Source: Sphingobium sp. WTD-1 (GTDB lineage Bacteria; Pseudomonadota; Alphaproteobacteria; Sphingomonadales; Sphingomonadaceae). Taken from it: a DNA stretch of 64,000 bases. Below are positions 15,745 to 24,869 of this stretch, one piece after another. The stretch lies in assembly GCF_030128825.1 (NCBI RefSeq), contig NZ_CP119127.1:292001-356000 (forward strand). Reading direction: 5' to 3'. The translations under genes and the position numbers were made by a program. Numbering within the stretch: the stretch's first letter is position 1; each line of letters begins with the position of its first letter. The notes beneath the pieces were generated by a model. The model made no database searches and was not told the origin of the DNA. It saw nothing but the letters and a program-made list of their open reading frames with translations.

Positions 15745-16581
15745 TCAGGCGGCCGGGACCGGGATGCTGTAGCGCGCCCGGATCACCCGTTCGGCCAGAT
15801 CGCGCAGGGCCGTGTCGAAGTGCAGGGCGACATCGAACAACATGATCAGGCCGATGTCGCCGCCGACCAACTGGCCCTGTGCCGCGGACCCGTAAGGATT
15901 GACGCCGCTGACATGAAATTCACGATGCACGTTGGGCAGGGCGCCGGCGGCGGTGTCGCCCTGCGTCTCGCTGATGACGCCGGTGTCGACCCGCATCGTG
16001 CGGATGCACATGTTGTTGCCGAGCGCGCCCACCTCCTGCGGCTTGCCGGCCATCCACTGCATCGCCGGGCCGTCTGCATATTTGAGGTTGGCCAGATCGG
16101 TCAGCGTCCCGCCAAGCGCGCCACCACTATTAATGCGCAGGCCCTGGCTGCCGGCGCCGGCATCGGTGTCCGAATTCTGGAGATAGGTCATGTCGGTGCG
16201 ACCGACCGTCGCAGCGCCGGCGATGAAGCTGTTCTGGTTGGGGCCGCTGCGGCCGACCACGAGCTGGGTGAATTCACCCGCCGGAAACAGATTCTGTCCC
16301 CCATCCCACAACTGGTTGATGCCGCTGGTGAAAAACAGCGACGGGACAGTGCGATAGGCGGCGATATTCTGGAGGGTCGGCAGCGCGGTGCGCTCCTTGA
16401 CCAGCATCTTGCGGGTCTTTCGGCAGCGCCAGCCATCCTTGTCGAAGCCATGGCCTGCGTCCCACCAGTGCAGCAGGCGCGGATGACGAACCAGCAGACG
16501 TTCGTCGGCGGTGGGAGAAATGATCGGCGTGCCGGCGCTGGCCGGGTTTGCATAGGCGGTCTTGGTTTCGCGACTGGTCAT
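15745..16581 (-). CDS. Putative virion protein of fibre region
   Basis: This 278-aa protein has no family I recognise. It contains tryptophan- and glycine-rich stretches (LLHWWDAGHGFDKDGW, then FFTSGINQLWDGGQN and VVGRSGPNQNSFIAG) like beta-rich receptor-binding or LamG/concanavalin-type domains. I chose ATG at 16581 (MTSRETKTAYAN). It is the last gene of the J-to-fibre unit, next to two esterase-like fibre proteins, so a role in host recognition is inferred from context only. Confidence 0.55.
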   Translation of the reverse strand: MTSRETKTAYANPASAGTPIISPTADERLLVRHPRLLHWWDAGHGFDKDGWRCRKTRKMLVKERTALPTLQNIAAYRTVPSLFFTSGINQLWDGGQNLFPAGEFTQLVVGRSGPNQNSFIAGAATVGRTDMTYLQNSDTDAGAGSQGLRINSGGALGGTLTDLANLKYADGPAMQWMAGKPQEVGALGNNMCIRTMRVDTGVISETQGDTAAGALPNVHREFHVSGVNPYGSAAQGQLVGGDIGLIMLFDVALHFDTALRDLAERVIRARYSIPVPAA

Positions 16582-16592
16582 GCGCTGATCCT

Positions 16593-18260
16593 TCAGGAAA
16601 GCACGGGAAGGGGGACGACCTGCTTGCAGGCCCAATGATAGAGGACAGCGCCATCCTGCGGATCGGTGCTGTATTCGGCGGCGGACCGGATGCCACTGCG
16701 CCCGCCAGCGAGGCGGCCGACACCCGCTTCCGTTCCGCGATTGGCGATGAAGAAGCGGGGGCGCAGTCCCGCAGGCGGCGCGGCCAGGGTGATTTCGATC
16801 GTGTCGGCCGCGTCGGCGACGACGGCAATGCCGGTGATTTCAGGCGGCGCACCGGAGCCATCGACGAAATTGATGCCCTTGCCAGCGCCCAGATTGCTGA
16901 TCTTCACCTTCTCGTCGGTCGCTTCGATCGCGATGGGCATGGTGTAGCGGACCCGCGCCACGGTCGGGCTTTGCCACCAGGCGTCGATCACCTTCAGCGG
17001 GTCCAGCCCGCGACCGAACTGATCTTCGCAAATGACATGGCCGAACATCTGGCCGATGCGGCGATAGGCGCGGCAGGAGGGATGCACCTTGTCGCCGCTG
17101 TCGTCGGTCCAGTAGATCGGCCCGACCGTGCGGACATAGGGGCTGAGTTCGGGCGCTGTGAGCTGGCCCATGGCGACCGGGATATCGGTATCCTTGGCGC
17201 CGACATCCTTGGGCCGGTCGGTCTGGCTGACGAAGAAGAGCGGGGTTCGATCCTGTTCGGGATTGAGGCGGCGGATGATGTCCGCAAATGCGGTGTGCCA
17301 TTGGACCATGTCACGACGATAGGTCGCCGCCGTCGTGCCATAGGTCGTGTCCTGTTCCCCCAGCAGGATGCAGGCGTTCAGCACCTCCAGGCGCTTGCCC
17401 TGCCCGGCGGCGACAGCGCGCGCATTGACGATGAGATTTTGGAGGAAGCGCCAGGGGATGCCGCCTTCCTTTAGGCCTGTCCCGCCCGGATTGCCGGCAT
17501 AGGAGGTGCCGCCCCAGGCGCAGTTTGCGAAGATGATCTGTTGCTTGAAGCCAAGATCAGCCTGCATCCGGCGCATGATGGCGTCCGCCATGCCCGCGCA
17601 GATGCTTTCCTTGTTATGCGTGCTGTCCTTCTTCACCTCGATCAGGTCGGAGAAGCTATTGAAAACCGTGTCTTCCGGCCAAGGATTGGCGCCAGGCATA
17701 AGCGCATAGCCGGGATGCTCGGCAACCGTCGTGACGGGGTTGTCATCCGCGTTGGAATTATATCCGCCCGCCAGGCTCTGACCCATGACGATGATCAGAT
17801 AGACCACCATCGCTTCGGTCGGGAAGCTAAGGCCGGTGGTGGCATTGTAGCCATAGGCGAGGGCGGGTTTGGCCGCGACCGTCGCCGCGCCACCGACTTC
17901 CAGAACCACGCCCCCTACGGCGGCCTTGGTCGGGCCGGTAATTTCCTTGCCCGAAATCAGGCGCCCGGTGCTGTCGCATTCATAATGATCGAACAGGCCG
18001 ACCAGCGGCACGATGTCCGGCGCCGGCGCGCGCAGCTTTTCGACCAGAAAGCCGGCCTGATATTCAAATTCCCGGTTGCCGATCCATCCTGAAACCAGGC
18101 GGCCGTCGGGATCGGTGGTGAAATTGTCGAACATGCCGACCAGGGGGACGATATCTTCCACCACGACGGCGTCATCGGCCTGCGCGGCGAGGCGCGCCAG
18201 TTCTGCGTCAGCGGCGGCCATGGTGCGATCGGGCTGGAGGCCGGCCTTGAGATAGGTCAT
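16593..18260 (-). CDS. SGNH-hydrolase-like tail protein 1 (sialate O-acetylesterase type)
   Basis: This 555-aa protein carries the blocks of SGNH/SASA esterases: the Ser in VMGQSLAGG (about residue 160), GEQDTTYGT (about residue 303) and the His in DKVHPS (about residue 390). This suggests it removes acetyl groups from surface polysaccharide. The N-terminus has two repeats of the form DIVPLVG-x-FD...GRL-x-SG (residues about 37-60 and 83-106). The C-terminal 150 residues look beta-rich. It lies in the fibre cassette downstream of H, so it is probably a tail-borne receptor-modifying enzyme. Confidence 0.75.
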   Translation of the reverse strand: MTYLKAGLQPDRTMAAADAELARLAAQADDAVVVEDIVPLVGMFDNFTTDPDGRLVSGWIGNREFEYQAGFLVEKLRAPAPDIVPLVGLFDHYECDSTGRLISGKEITGPTKAAVGGVVLEVGGAATVAAKPALAYGYNATTGLSFPTEAMVVYLIIVMGQSLAGGYNSNADDNPVTTVAEHPGYALMPGANPWPEDTVFNSFSDLIEVKKDSTHNKESICAGMADAIMRRMQADLGFKQQIIFANCAWGGTSYAGNPGGTGLKEGGIPWRFLQNLIVNARAVAAGQGKRLEVLNACILLGEQDTTYGTTAATYRRDMVQWHTAFADIIRRLNPEQDRTPLFFVSQTDRPKDVGAKDTDIPVAMGQLTAPELSPYVRTVGPIYWTDDSGDKVHPSCRAYRRIGQMFGHVICEDQFGRGLDPLKVIDAWWQSPTVARVRYTMPIAIEATDEKVKISNLGAGKGINFVDGSGAPPEITGIAVVADAADTIEITLAAPPAGLRPRFFIANRGTEAGVGRLAGGRSGIRSAAEYSTDPQDGAVLYHWACKQVVPLPVLS

Positions 18261-18272
18261 CGCGATCCCCCT

Positions 18273-19022
18273 TCAGATTGCCAGGTCGATGGTGGCGAAA
18301 TGCGCCTTGAGGCGCGCGTAGAGCAGGTCGATCTGCGCATTGCCGAGGATGCCGACGATCAGGCCGGCGCCCGCGATGGCGAGATTGGCCGGCGTCACGA
18401 CCGTGTGGTCATGGTTGTTGCCGATGGTCCATGGCACCGGGCCATAGACGCCGGTCGCGTCGATCGCGGCGGCGACATCGGCCGACGCGGTGATGCTGCG
18501 GCGGTGGAGCGAGCAGCCATTGGGCTGGACACAGCCGACCAGCAAATCCCAGCCCGCGCCGGTGCCGACGTTAAGCGGCAGGCTGGGCGAACCGATGAAG
18601 CCGACGCCTGACCCGGTGCTGATCAGCATCTTGTAGGCGCCGCCGGCCGACGGATCGATGACCAGATCGACGAAGCGCTGGTTGGCGCCGCCCGACGAAC
18701 CGATGAATGTTTCGGCGACGGGTGCGGCGGCGGTGCTGTGCGTCCTGACCAAGGCCCAGGCGGTGAAGGCTTCGCCCAGGTCGCGCGGCGCGATCGGCGT
18801 GTCGGTCCACCCGCCAGCGCCCCAGCCCGCGCCGAAAGAGACGCCTTCGGGTGAAACGTCATTGCCGTTGAGGCTATAGTCCCAACCCTGGTGATTGGGA
18901 TGGTCGAGACCCAGAAGCCAGGTCGCAACCTCGCCATCGAAATCGACCGGTCGCTGGGTCCAGCCAAGGCCGAGGCCAGAGGCGTCGGCACTGTCGGACA
19001 TAAGGATTTGTGGGACGGTCAT
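18273..19022 (-). CDS. Putative fibre-region virion protein
   Basis: This 249-aa protein is not recognised. It has a glycine- and tryptophan-rich N-terminal half (TWLLGLDHPNHQGWDY) and a hydrophobic, glycine-rich end (ANLAIAGAGLIVGILGNAQ). I chose ATG at 19022 (MTVPQILMSDSADASG); the frame extends further upstream into the neighbouring gene. It lies between the two SGNH-type genes with gaps of about 10 bp, so all three are likely co-translated parts of the adhesion apparatus. Confidence 0.55.
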   Translation of the reverse strand: MTVPQILMSDSADASGLGLGWTQRPVDFDGEVATWLLGLDHPNHQGWDYSLNGNDVSPEGVSFGAGWGAGGWTDTPIAPRDLGEAFTAWALVRTHSTAAAPVAETFIGSSGGANQRFVDLVIDPSAGGAYKMLISTGSGVGFIGSPSLPLNVGTGAGWDLLVGCVQPNGCSLHRRSITASADVAAAIDATGVYGPVPWTIGNNHDHTVVTPANLAIAGAGLIVGILGNAQIDLLYARLKAHFATIDLAI

Positions 19023-19032
19023 GTCTGGCCCT

Positions 19033-20655
19033 TCAAAGCATGATGGGGATGCGGAAATGGCGGCAGTAATTGCGCATGCGGTGGTTGATGCCGGCGGGGT
19101 CGAAGACATGGTCCTCGCTGTCGGCCAGGTTGCCGCGCGCGCCCTTGATCCGCCCGGTCTGCCAATTTTCGCCTTCGACCTGGCTGTCGCGCAGCGCGTA
19201 ACAGAGCATGTCGCCATGCTTGAGATCGGCGGCGGCGGTCAGGCGGACGCGGTTGCGAGCATGGATGACCGGCGCGCTGGCGAGGGCGATATCGCCGACG
19301 CCCGGCCGCTCGATGTAGAAGCCATGGTTGGTCGCGGCGGCGACCTGGATGGTGTCCCAGACCAGTGGGGGCTTGGGCACATGGAAGAGAATATCCACCA
19401 CGCGCGGCCCCTGGCGCTTGGCGCGGATCGGCTGCAATGGGCGGAACTTGCGCGCCGGATCATAGACCAGCGTCCCGTCCGCATCTTCGAACAGGGACTG
19501 GAGATAGGCCCGGCTCGCATAGGCGCCCAATATCTTGGACGATCGCGCCGTGAAGTGGACGCCCGACACCGCCGCGCCGTCGCCCGGCACATAGTCGAGC
19601 ATATAGGTCGGCCCGGCCATGATGAACCATGGATTGGTGTCGCACAGGATCGCCTGCGCCAGGGTGATGCCGATCGGGTCGGCCTTGCCATAGCCCGCCA
19701 GATTGAAGCTGGAGGTCTGTGCGTGGACGCAGACGACGGGCCGATGTTCGCCAACCGCGCCGGCAACGTCGCGCTCGAAGTCGCGGCGTTCCTTTGCCAC
19801 GATCTTGCGCCAGGCGGCGGGATCGGTCTGGAGCGAGATATCCGCCTCACCCTGGACCCGGATATAATAAGGGACGCTGACCGACTGACCCAGTGAACGG
19901 GCATATTGGACGCCGAACCGCATCTGGCTGGTGAGGCGGTTATAATAGCCGCTGCCGCGCGCCAGGCGCGCCGCTTCGGTGCCGGCCTCGCCCGCCGAGT
20001 GGAAGAGCATGGTCATGTTCATGTCGGCCAGGCTGAGGCCGAAGCGGCTGTCCATCGTCTCCAGCGAAGCAAGGCCGGCGCCCGACGCCGGCGTTTCGCC
20101 CCGGATGCCCGATGCCGTTTCATGCAGGGGGACGACGCTGGCATAGTCGGCACCGATGGTGCCATCGTCCTGGGGACGAACCCCGCCGACGAACATCAGC
20201 AGCCGATCGGAAAATGCGGTGGTCGTCAGGATCGGCAGGCTCTCATAGCCTTCGCTGGTGGACTGGCCGTAGAGCGCGACGTTGGCCGCTTCGGTGTTGA
20301 GCGCGTTGATCGGCGCCACGACATGTTCGACGCCATGGGCATCGGTGCGCCGGGGCGCGGCAAGCGCATAGCCGTTCCGGTCCACCTCGACCCGCGAATA
20401 GATGCCGCGGATATGCCGGGCCGGCTCGCGCCCCATGAAGCGCTTGAGATGGCCGTCATGCTCGAAAATGGCGACGGCATAGCCGCGCAGATCGGCAAGG
20501 ATGGCGAGCGGCCTGATCGCCCGATTGCCGATGGGCAGGATCGAGCGGACATAGTCGCGCAGGCGCGCCCGGCCCGTCTGCTCGCTATTTTCCAGCACGA
20601 CATGTTCGGTGCCGTCGAGGTCGAGGATTTCGGGGAGGTCGAGGATTTTCGGCAT
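19033..20655 (-). CDS. SGNH-hydrolase-like tail protein 2
   Basis: This 540-aa protein shows a second, divergent SGNH signature: the Ser in ALYGQSTSEGY (about residue 131), RVQGEADIS (about residue 270) and the His in VSGVHFTARS (about residue 365). The N-terminal 30 residues (LPEILDLDGTEHVVLENSE) look like a virion-attachment segment. It is less than 20% similar by eye to the 16593-18260 protein, so the two are unlikely to be a recent duplication. It sits between the fibre chaperone-like gene and 18273-19022. Confidence 0.7.
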   Translation of the reverse strand: MPKILDLPEILDLDGTEHVVLENSEQTGRARLRDYVRSILPIGNRAIRPLAILADLRGYAVAIFEHDGHLKRFMGREPARHIRGIYSRVEVDRNGYALAAPRRTDAHGVEHVVAPINALNTEAANVALYGQSTSEGYESLPILTTTAFSDRLLMFVGGVRPQDDGTIGADYASVVPLHETASGIRGETPASGAGLASLETMDSRFGLSLADMNMTMLFHSAGEAGTEAARLARGSGYYNRLTSQMRFGVQYARSLGQSVSVPYYIRVQGEADISLQTDPAAWRKIVAKERRDFERDVAGAVGEHRPVVCVHAQTSSFNLAGYGKADPIGITLAQAILCDTNPWFIMAGPTYMLDYVPGDGAAVSGVHFTARSSKILGAYASRAYLQSLFEDADGTLVYDPARKFRPLQPIRAKRQGPRVVDILFHVPKPPLVWDTIQVAAATNHGFYIERPGVGDIALASAPVIHARNRVRLTAAADLKHGDMLCYALRDSQVEGENWQTGRIKGARGNLADSEDHVFDPAGINHRMRNYCRHFRIPIML

Positions 20656-20658
20656 CGT

Positions 20659-21096
20659 CTACTCCGCCGGCCAGAGGGGATGGTCGGCGACGGCGAAGCC
20701 GGCCAGGGCATCGGTGCCCAGCTGGTCAATCTCTGCCTCGATCGCGTCGGAGCCGGCGCGGATCGCGTCGATCGCGGCGAAGCGGGCGGCGCCCGCCGGC
20801 GACGGCGCGCGCTGGTCGTTCAGCTGGCGCCAGATCGGCGCGACAGCCTCGATCCGGCGCGCGGCCTCGCGCTTCACCTGACGGGCCAGAGCGACGCGCC
20901 GCATGGCGGTGGTGATAACGGGCCGGCGGATACGCGGCTTGCCATTTTCGCCCGCCTCGATCGCCGCGCCGGTGGCTTGCGCGTCGAGCAGCTCGCGGTG
21001 ACGGGCGGCGGTCACCGGCTGCGCATCGGCGGGGATGACGGCATGCAGCGCGTCGTCGAAGAAGCCATGCGCGCTGGCGGAGTAGTAGAGCGCCAT
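20659..21096 (-). CDS. Putative tail fibre assembly protein
   Basis: This 145-aa protein begins MALYYSASAHGFFDDALH, a start typical of tail fibre assembly chaperones, in which a short beta segment is followed by a long charged helix (residues about 55-140). It lies immediately after the H fibre gene, where the chaperone is expected. ATG at 21096 sits two bases beyond the H stop. Confidence 0.65.
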   Translation of the reverse strand: MALYYSASAHGFFDDALHAVIPADAQPVTAARHRELLDAQATGAAIEAGENGKPRIRRPVITTAMRRVALARQVKREAARRIEAVAPIWRQLNDQRAPSPAGAARFAAIDAIRAGSDAIEAEIDQLGTDALAGFAVADHPLWPAE

Positions 21097-21098
21097 GG

Positions 21099-22133
21099 TC
21101 AGACCCCCAATGCGAGATAGATGCGCGTCGCGCTGCTGTCGTCGGCGCTGAAGACGGAAAAGCCGGTCTGGCTGATCGAGGAGGCGACCAGCACCGGCGG
21201 GTTGTCCTGGCTGTCGGCGCCGCCGCTGACGCCGCCATCGGACACGACGGCAAAGCATTGCGCGGGAAAGGCGATCGGGAAGAGCGCGGCCGACGTCGCA
21301 TTGGGCAGGGCCGAAAAGCGGCCCCATTGCAGGATCAGGCCGCCCAGCCCCGGCAGATGCGCATAGCCATTCTGCGCCAGCAGGCGGGGCAGGCCGGCCA
21401 GCGCGCCGGGCGTCACCGCCCGGTCGGTCGCGGCGCCAGCGGCGACATCGGCCGCCGTCGCCGCCAGGACGGTCAGGATGCGGCTGTCGCTGAGGTTGCC
21501 GCCGCCGGTGACCAGGCCGGCGCCGGTGATGGTGCGGGCGATCAGCGCGGCAAAGGCGGCGGCAAAGTCAGGCTCGCCAGGGGCTATCAGTTCGCCCAGG
21601 GCGTTCAGGACCAGGCGCAGCTTAAGCGGGGTGATGATGCGCTGATCGTCGATGCCGGCATGGGCCTCAGCGGCCGTGGCAATTTCAGCAACGCCCTTCA
21701 CCGTCTCGCTGGCGGGGGGCATCAGGAAGGTGGTGTCGCCGAAGACGATGTCGCCGGCGACGCCATTGGAAAAGCCGATGTCCAGCGCCAGCAGGAAGAA
21801 GGAGATGGACACCTTGCGAAATATCGGCGTGGGCTGGCTGTAGATGGCGAACAGCGTGCCATCGTCCAGATAGAGGCCCAGGCCACGCAGCTCGTAAATA
21901 TCCTCGCTGACGTCCTGGGCGGTCATGTGAATGACCGTTTCGCTGACGGCTTCGCCGGCAATGGCCTCGATCCGCTTCAGTTCGCCCGGCACAGCGCTGA
22001 TGGTCGGCGCCATGGTGAAGGCATTCTCGCTAATGCCGAGCGAGGCGATCTGGATGGGATCGGTGCCGCCGCCCTGGGCATCGACCAGCGCGTCGAGGCC
22101 GGCGGCGGTGACCATGAAGAGAGCCGGGTCCAT
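21099..22133 (-). CDS. H: Tail fibre protein, P2 gpH-like
   Basis: This 344-aa protein matches phage tail collar/fibre proteins. Its N-terminus carries the gpH-type baseplate attachment region (IQIASLGISENAFT, then YELRGLGLYLDDGTLFAIYS). The mid part has SETVKGVAEIATAAEA and DDQRIITPLKL repeats common to collar domains. The C-terminus is a receptor-binding head. P2 gpH is 669 aa, so this fibre is short, possibly compensated by the separate downstream fibre proteins. Confidence 0.82.
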   Translation of the reverse strand: MDPALFMVTAAGLDALVDAQGGGTDPIQIASLGISENAFTMAPTISAVPGELKRIEAIAGEAVSETVIHMTAQDVSEDIYELRGLGLYLDDGTLFAIYSQPTPIFRKVSISFFLLALDIGFSNGVAGDIVFGDTTFLMPPASETVKGVAEIATAAEAHAGIDDQRIITPLKLRLVLNALGELIAPGEPDFAAAFAALIARTITGAGLVTGGGNLSDSRILTVLAATAADVAAGAATDRAVTPGALAGLPRLLAQNGYAHLPGLGGLILQWGRFSALPNATSAALFPIAFPAQCFAVVSDGGVSGGADSQDNPPVLVASSISQTGFSVFSADDSSATRIYLALGV

Positions 22134-22134
22134 G

Positions 22135-22782
22135 TCAGACTTCCAGGAAGGTGGCGTCGGCGGCCAGGATCGGTTCGCCGTCGCGGGTTTGCAGATAGGT
22201 GGCCCAGACCGGATCAAGCGCGCTGTCCTGGTCCGCATGGGCGTCGAGGCGGGTCAGGCCGCCAATCTGGGCGGCGGACACCAGCCAGGCGCGTGCCTCC
22301 GCCCGCAGCTTGAACACGGCCAGCATGTTGGCCCGGACGGGCTTGACCTGGGCGATGTCGCGCAGGATCCGCGCGACCAGATTTTCGTCGTAGAAGACGT
22401 CGCTTTCCGCGAGCAGCGGCAGCTCAAGACGGAAATGATAGGGCGGCAGCGTGTCGCGATCCTTGAACCACTCGACGATCTCGATCAGCGGATCGAAGCG
22501 ATCGAGGACGGTGCGGAGCGAAGCCGGTGTGCCCTTGCGGCGCTGGAACTGGATGGCGTCGGCGATGGCCGCGCGCTTTTCCGCTTCGGACCAGACCGAA
22601 TCCCAAAGGTCGATGCTCAGCCCCCAGGCGAGCCAGGGCAGCAGCGCAACCGGACAGGTCGCTGGGTTCCAGATGGTGTCGATCGCGACCGGGACATCGG
22701 CCAGCGATGCCGCCGGGGCGAGCGACAGGGCGCGCTCCAGCGGGGAGGCGTTGGGCGGCAGGAGATGGGCGGGGCCGGCCAT
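22135..22782 (-). CDS. I: Baseplate/tail protein, P2 gpI
   Basis: This 215-aa protein matches P2 gpI, a tail-tip baseplate component linking J to the fibre. It has the hallmark LLPWLAWGLSIDLWDSVW motif and a following IADAIQFQRRKGT segment. It overlaps the J stop by one base and is followed by H after one base. Confidence 0.92.
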   Translation of the reverse strand: MAGPAHLLPPNASPLERALSLAPAASLADVPVAIDTIWNPATCPVALLPWLAWGLSIDLWDSVWSEAEKRAAIADAIQFQRRKGTPASLRTVLDRFDPLIEIVEWFKDRDTLPPYHFRLELPLLAESDVFYDENLVARILRDIAQVKPVRANMLAVFKLRAEARAWLVSAAQIGGLTRLDAHADQDSALDPVWATYLQTRDGEPILAADATFLEV

Positions 22783-23639
22783 CAGGCAACCTCGACCAGG
22801 ATCGATGTCGGGTGCGCGGCCTGGGTGCGGCTGATCGCGATATCGGCCGCCGGGCTGATCAGCTCCAGCGTTTCGACCCCGGCGACCTGCAGGGCGCCGG
22901 CGTGGCCGCTATAGCTGACCAGGCGCCCGAGGCGGCGGCGCTGCGCCAGATAGGTGTCGAGCGCGGCCTGCGCGGTCGAAAGGACCAGGGCGGTGTCGGG
23001 ACCATAGGCGATATGCAGCCGGGCATGGATCGTATAGCCGACGATCTGCGCGCTCTGCACCGAAACGCTGTCGGTGAGCGGGCGCACCTCATCATGGGTG
23101 ACGATCGCCTCTACCGCCGCGATCTGTTCCGGTGTGGCGGTGCCATCGCCCGCTTCATTGAGCAGGGTGACCAGCACTTCGCCCGGCGCGGCCATGATCG
23201 CGCTGGCGTCCGAGATGGTGACGTCGGCCGACAGGGCGTGGAAGACATAGGCGCTTTCCGGCCCGGCCACCGAATAGCTGTCGGGTGCGAGCTGGATGCG
23301 GCGCAACAGTGCGGTGTCGCTCTCGCCATCGAGCCGGCCGACGCCGAAATAGGCGCCCAAATTCTCCAGATCCGCGCCGGTGGCAAAGGGCAGCAGCATC
23401 GACACGGCGCGCTCGTTGAAATTCTGGCGCATCAGCAGTTCGCGATAGGCAAACACCTCGACCAGCTTCATCGCCGGGTCGCTTTCGACCAGGGCGTCGA
23501 AATCCGCATAGCGCGACTGGAATTCGGCGAGGATCCGCGCCTTGATCGTCTCGAAGTCGAGCGTCTCCACCACCTGCGGCGGCGGCAGGCGGGACAGGTC
23601 TACGGCGACGGAGGCGGGCGGAAGGGAAGCCATGTCCAT
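22782..23639 (-). CDS. J: Baseplate J-like protein, P2 gpJ
   Basis: This 285-aa baseplate wedge protein has the gpJ signature (FQSRYADFDALVESDPAMK, then VFAYRELLMRQNFNERA and LENLGAYFGV). Starts at 23639 and 23633 are both possible; neither has a clear ribosome site. Late promoter site 4 is centred 50-56 bp upstream, which rules out the longer frame from 23687. J opens the J-I-H-fibre unit. In P2, J follows W, whereas here it follows S. Confidence 0.9.
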   Translation of the reverse strand: MDMASLPPASVAVDLSRLPPPQVVETLDFETIKARILAEFQSRYADFDALVESDPAMKLVEVFAYRELLMRQNFNERAVSMLLPFATGADLENLGAYFGVGRLDGESDTALLRRIQLAPDSYSVAGPESAYVFHALSADVTISDASAIMAAPGEVLVTLLNEAGDGTATPEQIAAVEAIVTHDEVRPLTDSVSVQSAQIVGYTIHARLHIAYGPDTALVLSTAQAALDTYLAQRRRLGRLVSYSGHAGALQVAGVETLELISPAADIAISRTQAAHPTSILVEVA

Positions 23640-23664
23640 CGCATGGCGGCAGGACGCGCGCGCG

Positions 23665-23698
23665 CGAAGCGGGTGGCCGGGTAGCACGGCCTGCTACC
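23665..23698 (-). promoter_or_regulatory. Late promoter site 4 (before J)
   Basis: The palindrome GGTAGCAGGCCGTGCTACC (minus strand, 23698-23680) has six-base arms GGTAGC/GCTACC. CTTCG follows after ten bases, followed by a long CG-repeat tract. This is the clearest of the leftward copies. Confidence 0.78.
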
Positions 23699-23709
23699 GA
23701 TGGATGTTG

Positions 23710-24192
23710 TCAGCCGGCGTCCGGTTCGAGGAAGGACGCGGCGGTTTCCATCACGATCAGCCTGTCGCCATCGGCAAAGCCCAGCAGGCGGCGCTCGACA
23801 TATTTGGCGCGAATCGTGCGCCCGTCGCGCAGGCGTCCGACGCGATCGGTCTCGCCATAATGGTGGACCGACGCGATGCGGTCGATCGCGGCGGATGCGG
23901 GCGTGATCTCCACCCCATCCGCGTCGGCCGAGACCTTCCACGACTTGGCGAGGCGCAAACGGCGAAACATGCGCGATCCGGCCTTGCGGCGGACGCGGCC
24001 GCGCTCATTGACCGATGCCTTGCGCTTTTCCATCGCGCCGCCGTCCGGCTCGACATTGGCGCCGATGCGCATCAGGTTGGCGCGGCGAAGTTCCTGCCCC
24101 AGCTTGATGGTCGCGCGGCGCCGGCGGCCCGGATCCATGCCGGCGAGGATGCGCCCCAGCCATTGCTCGAATTCGGCGAGATCCTCAGCCAT
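23710..24192 (-). CDS. S: Tail completion/virion morphogenesis protein, P2 gpS
   Basis: This 160-aa protein is a phage virion morphogenesis (gpS) family member (EFEQWLGRILAGMDPGRRRR start, VHHYGETDRVGR motif). P2 gpS is 150 aa and is needed for tail completion. It overlaps R by eight bases and is the last gene of the capsid-side operon before promoter site 4. Confidence 0.9.
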   Translation of the reverse strand: MAEDLAEFEQWLGRILAGMDPGRRRRATIKLGQELRRANLMRIGANVEPDGGAMEKRKASVNERGRVRRKAGSRMFRRLRLAKSWKVSADADGVEITPASAAIDRIASVHHYGETDRVGRLRDGRTIRAKYVERRLLGFADGDRLIVMETAASFLEPDAG

Positions 24193-24652
24193 CGATGTCG
24201 ACGCCGGCGAACGGCGGGACCGGCATCACGCCGCCAAAGCCCAGATCCTCGCCGAACAGCGGGTCGGGTTCGGCGAGATAGGACATGTCATAGCCCCCGC
24301 CGGCCTTCGACGCGACGGTGACATTCTGGGTCAGTCGGATCTGCAACAGGACGTCGGCCATGCCATTGTCGAGCGGATCGACGTCGAAGGTGAAGCCCTC
24401 CTTGGGCGGCACCACCAGGTCGGGCTGGTTGACGCGCAGCCAGCGGAAGATCGCATGGGCCAGCACCGCGAAATCGCTGCCCATCTCCACTATCAGCACA
24501 TTGGCCTCATATTCGAAGCCGAAGGCGTCAGTGGCGGTCGCCTGGCAACGGCCGGAGCCGCGCGCGATCCAGAGGCGCAAATTCTCCGGGCTTTTCTGTA
24601 GTTCGGGCAGCGCCTGGGTAATGGCCGCGCGCAGGCTGTCGAGCTTGTTCAT
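24185..24652 (-). CDS. R: Tail completion protein, P2 gpR
   Basis: This 155-aa protein matches P2 gpR (MNKLDSLRAAITQALPEL start; NQPDLVV and DVLLQIRLTQNVTV motifs), which finishes the tail end that joins the head. P2 gpR is also 155 aa. It follows X by four bases and overlaps S. Confidence 0.9.
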   Translation of the reverse strand: MNKLDSLRAAITQALPELQKSPENLRLWIARGSGRCQATATDAFGFEYEANVLIVEMGSDFAVLAHAIFRWLRVNQPDLVVPPKEGFTFDVDPLDNGMADVLLQIRLTQNVTVASKAGGGYDMSYLAEPDPLFGEDLGFGGVMPVPPFAGVDIDG

Positions 24653-24656
24653 CGCG

Positions 24657-24869
24657 TCAGTCCCACAGGTTCACGGTTTCCAGCACTGCCGGCGCCAGCT
24701 GCGCCTGGTCGGGCAGGATGACCGCGGTTCCGCCGGGCAACGCCGGGCCGAGCGCGGCCAGGCCGGGATTGAGGGCCAGCACCTGTTCCGTCACGCCCTT
24801 GGTGCGGCCCAGCTCGCGCCAGCAGATGGCGTCGACGGTGTCGCCGTTCAGGGCGGTGGCGATGGTCAT
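24657..24869 (-). CDS. X: Tail protein X (LysM-like), P2 gpX
   Basis: This 70-aa protein matches P2 gpX, a small LysM-like tail protein (NGDTVDAICWRELG, then VLALNPGLAALGP and GTAVILPD). The length matches the P2 protein (67 aa). It overlaps the preceding 68-aa gene by four bases. Confidence 0.93.
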   Translation of the reverse strand: MTIATALNGDTVDAICWRELGRTKGVTEQVLALNPGLAALGPALPGGTAVILPDQAQLAPAVLETVNLWD

